Positions 31,036-40,954 of a stretch of DNA of 64,000 nucleotides are shown here, one piece after another. The position numbers and the translations under genes are program-made. The DNA is from Prostheceraeus crozeri (Eukaryota > Platyhelminthes > Polycladida > Euryleptidae). The DNA lies in contig CAJQUW010011541.1 of assembly GCA_907163375.1 (NCBI GenBank), forward strand, positions 62,001-126,000, written 5' to 3'. Within the stretch, counting starts at the first letter, position 1; the number at the start of each line of letters is the position of its first letter. The notes beneath the pieces were generated by a model that searched no databases, was not told where the DNA came from, and saw only the letters and a program-made list of their open reading frames with translations.

Positions 31036-31903
31036 TGTGTTTTTTTTCTTAATCTCTTCATTTAATATTCATTTGTATATATGAACAAACTTGTTTTATC
31101 ATTTCACAGATCGGTCTTCAATTAAGGTCTGAATGGGAAAGGGGAACAACTATCTACAATTAATGATGTTCAATAACTGAATTGAAACAAAAAATCAAAT
31201 ATGAAGACTTCAACTTGAAATAAATAGGAACATATAACTTTTAAAGAAACAGTTATGTTGTTAATTTTAAAATGCTTGTAGCAGTCCAGGATGATATCAT
31301 ACATGTGTCATACACGACACCATAAGAATGAGAATGAAAAGACCTTTAGAATGATATAAGGTATGTACCTATTCGATGGGAAAATCCTAGTTGTATGCAA
31401 CTGTATGCAAGCAGACAAATGTTAGATTTTTAAATTCACTAAGTTTTTAGCCCATTCTTTAAAGACATGTAGCTCTCTAGTTATATGTCATACATGTGTC
31501 ATACAATACACCATTAGAATCAGCATGAAAAGAGCATTCGAATGATATATTGTATGTACCCATTTGATGAAAAAATCCTAGTTGTATGCATCTGTATGCA
31601 ACTTGAAAAAATTCCAAGTTTTTTTACAAAAATGACTAAGTTTACAAATTTTCAAAGTTAAAGTTTTACAACCAAAAATGACCATAATATACAAACCTCT
31701 ACACTTGACCTTGACCTTAGACCTGACCTTGACCTTTGACCTTCATACACTTCATACACGGCGGGGGGGGCCTCAAAATTTCTCGGGCGCTTTGCCCCCT
31801 CGAAATTTTTCGGATTATAGGTTAAATAAATTTTCTCATCCGCTTCGCGCACTCGAAAATTTATTTACCCATGGGTTCCGGGTGCCATAGATACTCTTCT
31901 TGC

Positions 31904-32036
31904 TTCCCTAACCCTAACCTTAACCCTAACCCTAACCTTAACCCTAACCCTAACCCTAACCCTAACCCTAACCCTAACCTTAACCCTAACCCTAACCTTA
32001 ACCCTAAACCTAACCCTAACCCTTAACCCTAACCTA
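31904..32036. repeat. Interstitial telomere-like CCCTAA array
   Basis: About 20 units of CCCTAA with interspersed CCTTAA and other variants. It is internal to Polinton B, so it is not a chromosome end. Confidence 0.95.
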
Positions 32037-32060
32037 GTATTTTAATTTGATTATTTGAAT

Positions 32061-32125
32061 TTTGGCGCGAAATTCAAATTTTCGAAAAAGTCTTTAAATT
32101 TGATTATTCGAATTTTGGCGCGAAA
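32061..32125. promoter_or_regulatory. Two E2F-consensus sites TTTGGCGCGAAA
   Basis: Exact TTTGGCGCGAAA at 32061-32072 and again at 32114-32125, each inside a near-palindrome AATTTTGGCGCGAAATT, with a degenerate third (TTTAGCGC) at 32141. They sit about 330-400 bp upstream of the TATA box at 32456. E2F factors switch on S-phase genes in animals, so the sites could couple expression to host DNA replication. Confidence 0.5.
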
Positions 32126-32455
32126 TTTGAATTTTCGAAATTTAGCGCTTAATTCAAATTTTAATGTTCTATTCAAACCACACGTTTTATATCTTCAAAT
32201 ATGAATCATTATATGACTATTAATAATAACATGTATATCAAATAATACATCAGTCCATCAGTTCATATTACTTTGAATTCACTCTACTGTTTACATGTAG
32301 AAATCTTTCAACACATATGATGGCACTTCCATTTCTAAGGTTAAAAATAAACCAGCTGTTCCAATTCTTGTTTGAGTTATCAATTTTGTTTAACCGTACC
32401 AATTCCAGGATGTGATGTCATAAGGTCTTTGTTCATAGTTGCTTTGTCAATTTCA

Positions 32456-32464
32456 TATATAAAG
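32456..32464 (+). promoter_or_regulatory. TATA box TATATAAAG with downstream 5'-UTR intron
   Basis: TATATAAAG is followed about 110 bp later by a GTGAGT donor (32568). A CTCTACAG acceptor ends at 33199, just before the ATG at 33202. This suggests a spliced leader for the 33202 gene. Confidence 0.5.
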
Positions 32465-33201
32465 AAGTTGCACACAACGAATTTTCACTCATTTTCAAAT
32501 TATTCAGTGTCCATAACAGACGTCGTTCTTCGTTCCTCCGTTCTCCGGTTCTTATTACAATTCTGAAGTGAGTTTCATTGTCATGTTGTGCTACTTTATA
32601 GGATATTCGGGAGTAGGAACATTATTAAGTTTTTATAACCAAATAGCTTTAAATATAGAAGCTTGGGTTTTTAGGATAGGAACACTTTATGTTATATTAT
32701 TAACCATGTTTTTTTTAATTTTTCATCCTATATTAAGTCACTGAGCGAGAGACATGAATATATCAGTTTAAATGTAAGTGTATTTGAATCAACAAGATTT
32801 TCACAGTTTGTAAATAAATAAAAAGATACCTAAATAAAGCCTTCATCCATTTTAAATATTCAGTCTGTCATCTGCTAACAGATGTATAAAATTCAAGCTT
32901 GTTTAATTAAACCAATTGAGAAGTGGTTCAAATTTTCGAAATCTCATTTTTATTCTGTTATTATTTCGAAATTAAATAATGATTAATCAGCTGCTTCCAA
33001 ATTTTATGTCTTTTTATGAACAAACCCTTTTCGAATAAATATCTAATTTTCGACTTTCGGTTTCAATTTCAAATTTTATTTCTTCTTAAGATTTGTCAAA
33101 TATTAATTTAGTACTTAATAAAGGTTTGAAGATGGTACATAAATGATTTCTCATTTAAAAAGAGATTAAATTATAATAAAAATTTTTTATCCTCTACAGA
33201 A

Positions 33202-35127
33202 ATGGTTCGACAAGAAAGCATCGCACGGCAACGTCTCATCTTCCATTTCTGTGAGACTTACCAACTGCCCGTTCGACATGCGAACAAAAGCGGGCATAAG
33301 GAATGCTCCTTCCGAGAGGACTGCACCTACCTCTACTGTCTCACGTGTAAGAGGTATGAAAAGAGCGATGCAAAGGTGAATAGTGAACCCGCGAAAGTCT
33401 CAAAAGTCGCGAGTTCCTAAGGGGAAAGTTCCTAAGTCTCGGGAGTTCATCGATGAGACTTTTAGTGATTGTGAGGTGAGTGCCATCAATTCTACATGCT
33501 AGTTTCAACGGATAACTGGCTCACAGCAGAAAAATAAAAAAATACTACTTCATTATGTATGAAATGATTATATGTTGTTAAACATTTCAGGATGTACTGA
33601 TGCCCCCACCGAAAGGAGCCAAAGTGTTGGTTCAGAAGAAACTGTTCGCTAAAGATGTAAGTATTTATTGACTAATTTAATTATTTCTATACATAAAGTA
33701 AATCAACATTGCTTAAACATTTCAGAGTGAGCTACCTCACCCGACAAAGACTAACGAGGATATAGTGGCCGAAAAATTGCGAAATGTAAGCATTTCAGTT
33801 ATTTATTAGTTCTCAATGTGAAATTAAACATGAATTTTTTCTACTTTCAGCTGTTTCCTAGTGTTCAAAGCTGCCTAAAAATTCCGCCCTTACCTTCACC
33901 GAGGAGCAGACTACCTTCGAGTCCCGTAAGTGTCATTACATAGGTCTCAGTCAACAATAACTGAAAATGCATCAAGTATTTTTAAAAACATACATACTTC
34001 GTCAATGAGTTGCAAACATGTCATCATATTTTTCGTTGCAGTCTATGCGATCTCTGTCGCTGAAGAAGCATCACAGAAGCTTCTTGTCTACGCCGGCGAC
34101 AACAACGTCGGTAGAGGACAATGAGGAGAAACCGTATTCAATTCGCGAGTCATCGGAGGATTTGGACTCCTCATCCGAGGATGAAGCCACTACTTCAGCG
34201 ACTTCATCTCCGACGTCCTCTTCCGACGAAGATGATGATTCTGATGTACATGTAAGTATATGACTGGTTAACTGAATGCGTGCAGAATTGTTTTCATTAA
34301 AATTTATTTTAAAACACACTTGATTATTAATATATTCGTCTACAATTGATTAATTCATCTTTCAGAATGATTCGGTGACTCCTAACAAGGCGAGTGGATC
34401 CGATCAAGAAACCGCAATCCAGCAGGAGGTAAGAGGAATTCACATTTGTATCTAATTAATGTCAAAAAATGGTAAATGGATGATAAACAATTGTTCCTTT
34501 CAATTACAGGACTCCGTGATGTTTGCGTCTCAAGCGGAGATCTCATTTTCCAACATCCGGGCGTCTCCTAGCTGGAATGTCCACCTACCATTGTCGCCGA
34601 TGATGACATTGGTCCCATCCTCAGCAGCTGATATCCCAGTCCCAGCTCCTTCACCTCCAACACCTATCCCAGCCGCAGCTCCTTCCTCTCCAACACCTCC
34701 TATCCCAGCCGCAGCTCCTTCCTCTCCAACACCTCCTATCCCAGCCGCAGTTCCTAAGGCTCCTCTCCCAGTACGCGAGTACAACGTAGACCTTGACGCA
34801 ACGACGGAGGAGGAGGACATCGTAAGCAAGTTACGGCGGTGTCAAGAGCGATTAAAACAGTCCGAGGCTCGCGAGGCTCAGTTAATGGAGGACAACAGAG
34901 GTTTGGTTGAGTCCTTACAAAATATAACTCAATCAAACCTCCTGTTGGCCTCACAAGTAACAAATAGCCAACGACACGACAAAGAGACCTTAGTCCACGT
35001 CGAGTGTAGCAATAACACCATCCGTAGGCTAAGACTGACGCGGATGGACAATTTGGGTGGCTGCAGTGAAAGCTGTAGCCACTTGAAACTATATCACAGT
35101 GGCATCGTGAAATGCGTGAAGTTGTAA
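33202..35127 (+). CDS. Probable spliced gene of Polinton B: Cys/His start, Ser/Pro-rich and coiled-coil end
   Basis: The first segment (MVRQESIARQRLIFHFCETY, then CSFREDCTYLYCLTC) carries a possible zinc-binding cluster. Between about 33.6 and 34.5 kb come several short open segments. Each is preceded by a pyrimidine-rich AG and followed by GTAAG-type donors, which looks like a multi-intron gene. The last large segment (to 35127) has three tandem copies of an IPAAAPSSPTPP repeat, an acidic link, a coiled coil (KLRRCQERLKQSEAREAQLM) and a Cys/His end (GGCSESCSHLKLYH). No family recognised. The E2F-type sites and TATA box upstream suggest an early regulatory gene. Exact exon boundaries need RNA evidence. 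Confidence 0.45.
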
Positions 35128-35244
35128 CTTATTTTTACTTTTGAAAAAAAATAGATTGCTTTAAATTTTATGTTTTCTCTTTGCAACAGATCGGAACATA
35201 TGGTATTGGCTGGTGATGACGCTGACGTCATTAGATGGTAGATG

Positions 35245-35253
35245 TATATAAGG
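35245..35253 (+). promoter_or_regulatory. TATA box TATATAAGG
   Basis: TATATAAGG 31 bp before the ATG at 35284, so the leader would be only a few bases long. Preceded by a TGACGCTGACGTCA word that includes a CRE-like TGACGTCA at 35223-35230. Confidence 0.65.
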
Positions 35254-35283
35254 GCTTGCTAATTTCAATCCTCATCAATAATC

Positions 35284-35700
35284 ATGGTTGTCTGTACCAA
35301 GTGTGGAAAAGTGTTCACTCTCATAGGCAATTTGCAACGACATGAAAAATTTTGTAAGTTAGGAAAAACATATCAATGTAGCAAGTGTCCATATAAGACG
35401 AATAGGATGGATAATCTTAAGAGGCATAAACTTGTATGCAATAATAAACCGAATGATAGCATAACAGAGTCAAATTCAAATAATCAAAATAGATCTACTT
35501 CTAAGCCAACAACCAGCGCTTCAACTAACATACAAAACTTTATGCAATACTGCTCTCGGTGTGGCAAAACGTATAACTCTATAAGTAGATTTCGACAGCA
35601 TATGAATGTACATAACACAAATAGTGAGATGAATATGCATAATAACTATGGAACTGTTAGTCTCAGTGAAAGCGCACTCAATGGCCATGCACGTGTGTAA
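35284..35700 (+). CDS. C2H2 zinc-finger protein next to the polymerase, Polinton B
   Basis: 138 residues, three fingers: CTKCGKVFTLIGNLQRHEKFC, CSKCPYKTNRMDNLKRHKLVC and CSRCGKTYNSISRFRQHMNVH. They bind zinc and presumably nucleic acid. It is the first gene behind a strong TATA box and lies 25 bp before the polymerase gene. A fourth finger (CKRCTQSFTYKTTLERHFQFC) lies within the polymerase N-terminal region at about 36465-36530. In some Polintons such fingers are part of the polymerase polypeptide, so this could be its N-terminal part. Confidence 0.7.
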   Translation: MVVCTKCGKVFTLIGNLQRHEKFCKLGKTYQCSKCPYKTNRMDNLKRHKLVCNNKPNDSITESNSNNQNRSTSKPTTSASTNIQNFMQYCSRCGKTYNSISRFRQHMNVHNTNSEMNMHNNYGTVSLSESALNGHARV

Positions 35701-35724
35701 GATATCACGCCAACAACACCTACT

Positions 35725-38700
35725 GTGGACATAACATCATTCTTAGAAAGCATGCGTTCCATGTTAGGGAATTTAGTGTCTGACTTACTAAGGAGCTATC
35801 AATTGCGCGGTCGTCTGATTGCACAAATTCGTTATGTCCGTTCTAATCCTCAAGAAGAAGAAACTTTTCTCGCACACTTTACCTCATCATCCTCAAACTA
35901 TATTTATGACTATGATGCTTGGTTTCAGGATCATCTAAATAGTCTAATAAATCATATTGAAGCCTTCACAAAAAAGGGTAGCAATTGGATTATAGATGAT
36001 GTACAAAATATAGAGTTCAATGTAATAACAAGTCCAATACTGTCAGGTGGACAATCATTTCCTCTACCAAAGAAGTTAAAAAACTCTAAAGCTGTCATTA
36101 ATGTTAATTCAAATGCAAATGATTGCTTCCTATATACAGTTTTATCAATATTGCATTATAATGAAGTACCTTATTCAAGGAATGAAGTAAAATCATATAG
36201 TGAGTGGACATCTGAGCTAAATATAGAAGGCATTTCCACACCAGTATCAATCAAAGATATTCCAAAATTTGAGAAAAATAATGATATTAAAATTAAAATT
36301 CACTTTTATGAAAATGGACTCAAAGGTGTTCGTTACAATAGTAACTTTACTGGTAGGCAAACGTTTAATATTTTGCTAATTCTAAACAATGGAGCAGCAC
36401 ACTATTGTGGAATTCCAAAGCTGTCAAGATTGCATAGGAGAACTTTAAAAAGACATAAATACTTCTGCAAAAGATGCACTCAGTCATTCACATATAAAAC
36501 AACACTAGAACGACACTTCCAATTTTGCATTCGAGGAAAAGCACAAATATGCCATCGGATCTAAAAGTACTAACAAGTAGCATGGAATATCAACTAAGTC
36601 CTCCTTTAGTAATTTATGCAGATATAGAGTGCTACATTGATAATAAAATACATAAACCTGCGGCCATTGGAGCTTATCATGTCTGGCATAATGCCCTTCA
36701 ATCAAAATTTGAAAACAAGTATTACCTCTTTGAGGGAGAAAATTGTATTATTAGTTTCTTGCACCACTTAGAAACTGTAGCCAAGACTTATATGACAACC
36801 AATGTGCAACAACTAGGCAGCCAATGTCACTGTCAGCGGATGAAAAAGCACGCCATGAGAATGCAGAATGTTGCAACAAATGTAAATCAAAATTCAGCGA
36901 TGAAGTCATAAAAGTTCGTGATCATGATCATATCACCGGACGATATAGGCAAACATTATGTAGGAAATGCAATCTCCGGTTAAGACTTAACAGACGGGAG
37001 CTCCCCATATTTTTCCACAATTTTAAAAATTATGATAGCCACATCGTTTGCTATAAAGCGATTGGAAGAATGAAGTCTTGGAAATTAGATGTTGTAGCAG
37101 GAACTGCTGAAAAATATATAACTTTATCCGCCAGTGTCCCTGTAAATGAATACAAAGGGAAGACAGTATACTTTAAACTAAAATTCTTAGACTCATATCA
37201 ATTTCTAAGTGCATCCTTGAGTGAATTAGCCAAGGGCTTGCAAACGTATGAGCATGTAGAGACATTAAGGGTAGAATTTCCACAATTAAGTGATAATGTT
37301 TTATATCAGAAGGGAGTGTTTCCATATTCATACTTCAAAAACTTAAACACGTTGATGGAAGACTGTCTACCACCACAATTTGAATTCTATAATGAGCTTA
37401 CTCGTGAGCACTGTTCCGATAGTGAATATGAACACGCTAACAAGGCATGGATTGAATTTAATTGTAGCACATTTGGTGATTACATGCTGGCATATCTGAA
37501 GTTAGATGTTTTATTGTTGGCAGACATATTTGAAGTGTTTAGAGCATTGAGTCAACGTGAGGATGAAGTCGACCCTGTACATTTTGTCAGTCTCCCACAT
37601 CTTAGCTTTACCTCAGCACTAAATTTCTCTTCCAATGATCCCCCACACTACATACAAGATGAAAATATGTACAATCTATTTGAACGAGGAATTAGAGGGG
37701 GTATGACTTTCACCAACATTCACCGAGTGCGTGCACGCATTGAAGAATTAGGAAATAATACACATGAAAGTCGACATTTGACCTACTTAGATGTTAATAA
37801 CCTTTAAGGTTCTTCACTCAGTAGAAATCTACCCCACTCAAATTTCAAATGGTTAAATGAAAGTGAATTAGATAATTTTTTAAATGAAGAAAATGTTCAA
37901 AATATAGATGATGATGGTGAAATCGGCTACATTTTTGATTTAGATTTAGAGTATCCTGCAGCTATTCATGATGACACTGCCGATTTCCCATTAGCTCCAG
38001 AAATGCAGATGATTGAAAAGAGAATGTTTTCACACTATGTGAAAATCTATATGAAAAAGTAAGACCAAATACACATTTTTCTTCTATCAAGAAACTTCTG
38101 CTCCATCAATTTGATAGGGAAAATTATGTAGTCCACTATTCAATTTTAAAATTTTACTTGACCATGGGCATGAGAATCAAGAAGATTCATAGTGGCATAA
38201 AATTCACACAAAAGCCTTGGTTAAAAACATACATTGATATGAACTCTCAAAAGAGGGCTCAATCAAACACTGACTTCGAAAAGTCATTCTACAAATTGAA
38301 AAATAATTCTTTATATGGTAAAACAATGGAAAATGTAAGGAGAAGGAAAAAATTTAAACTAGTCAACAATGAAAAACAACTACTGAAATTGTCAAATCAT
38401 CCTCTCTATGTTCAACTCAAAATATTTGATGAAGATCTGGTTGGTATGGAAATGTACAAACCTTCAATAGTTTTAAATAAATTAATATATGTTGGTCAAG
38501 CAGTACTTGATTATAGTAAGTTGGAAATGTATCAATTATATTACAATGATCTAAAAGGGTGTCCACTGATAAATAGAACGCGGCTTTGTGGAGGTGATAC
38601 CGACAGTTTCTTCCTATGTTTATACACATCACCATCTGTCCGTCTGGAAGATATACTTCTATACTTCGGTGAAAAGTTTGACTCTTCAAACTATGATAGT

Positions 38701-39132
38701 CATCACCGACTATACTCAACTACAAACAAAGCTAGATTAGGTTGTTTTAAGGATGAGTGTGCTGGAAAGTTGCTTGAGGAAATGATCCTACTAAAACCGA
38801 AAATGTATTCAATGAAATATCTAGACTCTACGAATCATAGCATCAAACGTGCAAAAGGAATTCAGAGAGCAGCAGTTAAAAAATTTAAACATGATGACTA
38901 TAGGAGTGTCTATTATAGTGAGAATGATACAACTGAAGATATGACAATTATAAATTCAAAAAATCACATAGTTAGCACAAAATCATTTAGGAAGCGAGGT
39001 CTTTCACTTTGGGAGGATAAGCGCTGTTGGCTAGATAAAAATTTATCATTACCATATGGACACTACAGCCTAGGTCTTCCCCCACCGTCGAAGAGAAGGA
39101 GATGCCTTCCTGTCACAGGTGATGTAGAATAA
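35725..39132 (+). pseudogene. Protein-primed family-B DNA polymerase of Polinton B, broken
   Basis: The N-terminal third holds NVNSNANDCFLYTVLSILHY and a later AHYCGIPKLSRL. This Cys...His pattern is seen in Polinton polymerases and has been compared with OTU-type proteases and the terminal-protein region. A C2H2 finger follows. The exonuclease has YADIEC, FHNFKNYDSHIV and YLKLDVLLLADIF. A CxxC...HDHITGRYR...CRKCNLRLR endonuclease-VII-like zinc motif sits within it. The palm has RGIRGGM, YLDVNNL, FYKLKNNSLYGKTMENVR and the catalytic GGDTDSFFLC. The enzyme replicates the linear element from a protein primer. About three breaks; otherwise complete in parts. Confidence 0.9.
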
Positions 39133-39179
39133 GTCTAAATAAAAACAATATAATATTCCACTTGTAATAGATCTTGCGA

Positions 39180-39349
39180 TTGCTGCATCTTCCGACATGT
39201 AGCAACACTTACTAATACATAAGTAGTCTTACTAAAATTGAAATTTCTACATCTTTCCGATATGTAGAAATGATTACTAATAAATAGGTAGTCCTAATGT
39301 GAATGAATATGTGAAGAATTTGTACTCAACATCATTCCGATATGTTGAG
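39180..39349 (+). ncRNA. Three tandem hairpins with conserved loop and covarying stems
   Basis: Hairpins lie at 39180-39205, 39243-39271 and 39325-39349. Each has an 8-10 bp stem whose inner part is CAT/ATG and a loop ending TTCCGAC or TTCCGAT. Outer stem pairs change together between copies (G-C to T-A, T-A to C-G, T-A to A-T). Segments with TTACTAATA and AGTAGTC separate them. They lie just after the polymerase gene, on the plus strand or its complement. Function unknown: a structured 3'-UTR, a small RNA or a processing signal. Confidence 0.5.
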
Positions 39350-39390
39350 CTAATAAAATAACAAACTTTAGGCAAACATTAAACCTAAAT

Positions 39391-39972
39391 TTGAAACATA
39401 GCTTTCGGAACATGCCTCATTACATTAGAACATGGAAACTTAGTGACGTTCAAAACGTTCACATAACAAATTCTAAAAGAATAGCATTTCGTCATTCAAT
39501 AGCAAATAGTGATCGAAAACATCGTGGCGTTTGCATTAGTATTGACCCATTTCCTTCACTGAAAGACTTTGCGGATCTCATTGACAACCATAAGACTCGG
39601 ATCAAGATTCCTCTCGATGACAAGATATGGATAAAGTGTGATTCATCAGTCAAACTATGCGTCTGTTCACCAAAACGTGAAGATGTTGAATATCGATTTT
39701 TTCGTTTCAGTGACGTCACATGGGAAACCTTTACAAGGGAGATACTACCACAGATAACGTCATTCATTAAAGATGGAGGACATCAAACGGTTGGAAGTTG
39801 TAAATCGGATGTTAACTACAAAAGCAAAGTCAAAACTCAATCTACAAGAGATCGAGAGGAATATACCCAACCGAAAACAATGGTTACTGATAAAACGCAA
39901 ATTGAAGCCGACAACGAGCTTACATCTTGGAAGACCCTCAATGTTAACATGGAGGATTCAGAGGAAGGATAG
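39391..39972 (+). CDS. Uncharacterised protein of Polinton B before the TBP-like gene
   Basis: 193 residues in the frame. The first 130 look well folded (YIRTWKLSDVQNVHITNSKR, GVCISIDPFPSLKDF, DKIWIKCDSSVKLCVCSP, FFRFSDVTWETFTREILP) and the tail is polar. Its end overlaps the TBP-like frame by 200 bases, in a different frame. No family recognised. The pairing of a folded domain with a TBP-like domain may mean a single transcription-factor module or two genes; I cannot tell which. Confidence 0.5.
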   Translation: MKHSFRNMPHYIRTWKLSDVQNVHITNSKRIAFRHSIANSDRKHRGVCISIDPFPSLKDFADLIDNHKTRIKIPLDDKIWIKCDSSVKLCVCSPKREDVEYRFFRFSDVTWETFTREILPQITSFIKDGGHQTVGSCKSDVNYKSKVKTQSTRDREEYTQPKTMVTDKTQIEADNELTSWKTLNVNMEDSEEG

Positions 39973-40342
39973 ATCTCTCACTATCCTATTCTTTCCAAAT
40001 GGAACAATCCAATGTATTGGAAGGGTCATGGAGGGTGATCTCTCATATCTACACTTAACTTTGGAACATTTACTTGGTGATTCATTATCTGATTGGAAAG
40101 TGAAGACAATGACCGTGTTATGTGAATTACACTATCACTATGATTTCCGTAAAGTTACATCATCACATAATCTAACTTATGAAGTGGAGTTATTTCCAGC
40201 AGCTCAATTGACTAACTGGCATCCATATCATGTTCATGTGTTCCATAATGGAAAGATTGTGATAACCGGCATTAAAGACATAAGTGATGTGCCTCCCATC
40301 ATATGTGATTTGAAAAAATGTTTCATGAAAACCAAATTGTAG
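39773..40342 (+). CDS. TATA-binding-protein-like protein of Polinton B
   Basis: 189 residues, open throughout, the size of a TBP core. Both halves of the TBP saddle can be followed. First half: RLEVVNRMLTTKAKSKLNLQ (TBP: NIVSTVNLGCKLDLKTIA), then RIQRKDRSLTILFFPNGTIQCIG (TBP: [21 protein letters not shown]). Second half: SSHNLTYEVELFPAAQL (TBP: QFSSYEPELFPGLIY), then HVHVFHNGKIVITGIKD (TBP: LLIFVSGKVVLTGAK). TBP bends TATA DNA to seat RNA polymerase II. Sequence divergence from cellular TBP is high, so it is not a recent host copy. It sits beside uniform TATATAAGG boxes in the same element. Strong fold-level resemblance by eye; DNA binding not shown. Confidence 0.7.
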   Translation: MEDIKRLEVVNRMLTTKAKSKLNLQEIERNIPNRKQWLLIKRKLKPTTSLHLGRPSMLTWRIQRKDRSLTILFFPNGTIQCIGRVMEGDLSYLHLTLEHLLGDSLSDWKVKTMTVLCELHYHYDFRKVTSSHNLTYEVELFPAAQLTNWHPYHVHVFHNGKIVITGIKDISDVPPIICDLKKCFMKTKL

Positions 40343-40344
40343 AT

Positions 40345-40435
40345 TTTGTATATATGTGGATAGATAATGAAATATGAACATGTTTTTGTATATATGTGAA
40401 TAGATAATGAAATATGAGCATGTATTTGTTTTACT
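40345..40435. repeat. 46-bp direct repeat pair
   Basis: Two near-identical copies of TTGTATATATGTGGATAGAT followed by AATGAAATATGA, immediately after the TBP-like gene and before the convergent protease gene. Confidence 0.7.
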
Positions 40436-40489
40436 TATAAACCCTTGTTTTGGAAAAAAGAGAGCAAGTTAATGATACAACATAAAACT

Positions 40490-40954
40490 TTATTTCAAAA
40501 CTGTTTCAACATATTTAGTAAGAATTACATCATTTTTATCACAGTTTTTTGAAAATAGTTCTAAAGCACTTTTACAGTTATTTTTCAATGGTCTCTCGTT
40601 GACAAAATAGAGTACATAGCCACCGCACATTAGAGATGTATTACTTTGAAGTGGGAACGATGTCACTTTCCTAACAGTCCAGGAGAACCTGTTCATCCAT
40701 AATGCGATATCATGTAAACGAGGTTGATTAAGAGAGTCAAAATATTCGGCAACTTTATAACGATTGATGTATACAGCAATCCAATGTTTTCCGGGAAGAT
40801 TGTTGGTATCCGTATTGATGATAAGTGAACAAGGATAGAAAGGAATTGAATCAGGTAAATTATCTCTAGAAAAGACATTGAGAAATATTGTCTTGGAGTA
40901 GGGATGAGCTTTCCTCATTTTCCTCAAGATTTCTATGTTGCTTAAGTTACTCAT
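40490..40954 (-). CDS. Adenovirus-type cysteine protease (PRO) of Polinton B
   Basis: 154 residues, intact. Catalytic set visible in order: GKHWIAVYI (His), AEYFDSLNQPR (Asp), FPLQSNTSLMCGGYVLYF (Gln and Cys). It matures capsid precursors inside particles. The start ATG overlaps the end of the major capsid gene by four bases, so the two are probably expressed together on the minus strand. It is the last gene of the late-type cluster 48374 to 40490. Confidence 0.9.
   Translation of the reverse strand: MSNLSNIEILRKMRKAHPYSKTIFLNVFSRDNLPDSIPFYPCSLIINTDTNNLPGKHWIAVYINRYKVAEYFDSLNQPRLHDIALWMNRFSWTVRKVTSFPLQSNTSLMCGGYVLYFVNERPLKNNCKSALELFSKNCDKNDVILTKYVETVLK

Larger units (their letters stand above)
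31036..32450. repeat. Repeat-rich spacer inside Polinton B
   Basis: No gene. Two diverged direct copies of a segment with GTCATACATGTGTCATACA and TTGTATGCAACTGTATGCA lie at about 31290-31400 and 31485-31605. A TGACCTTGACCTTTGACCTT tract lies near 31700-31745, followed by a CTCGGGCGCTTTGCCCCCTC stretch. A telomere-like array follows at 31904-32036, then a 56-bp tandem repeat with E2F-type sites (32045-32150). Confidence 0.7.

Noticed and set aside
31904-32036. Possible chromosome end
   Set aside because: Polinton B continues on both sides and its target duplication closes around it, so the array is internal.
34530-34829. Gly/Ala-rich minus-strand frame
   Set aside because: Antisense shadow of the Pro-rich repeat in the Polinton B gene ending at 35127.
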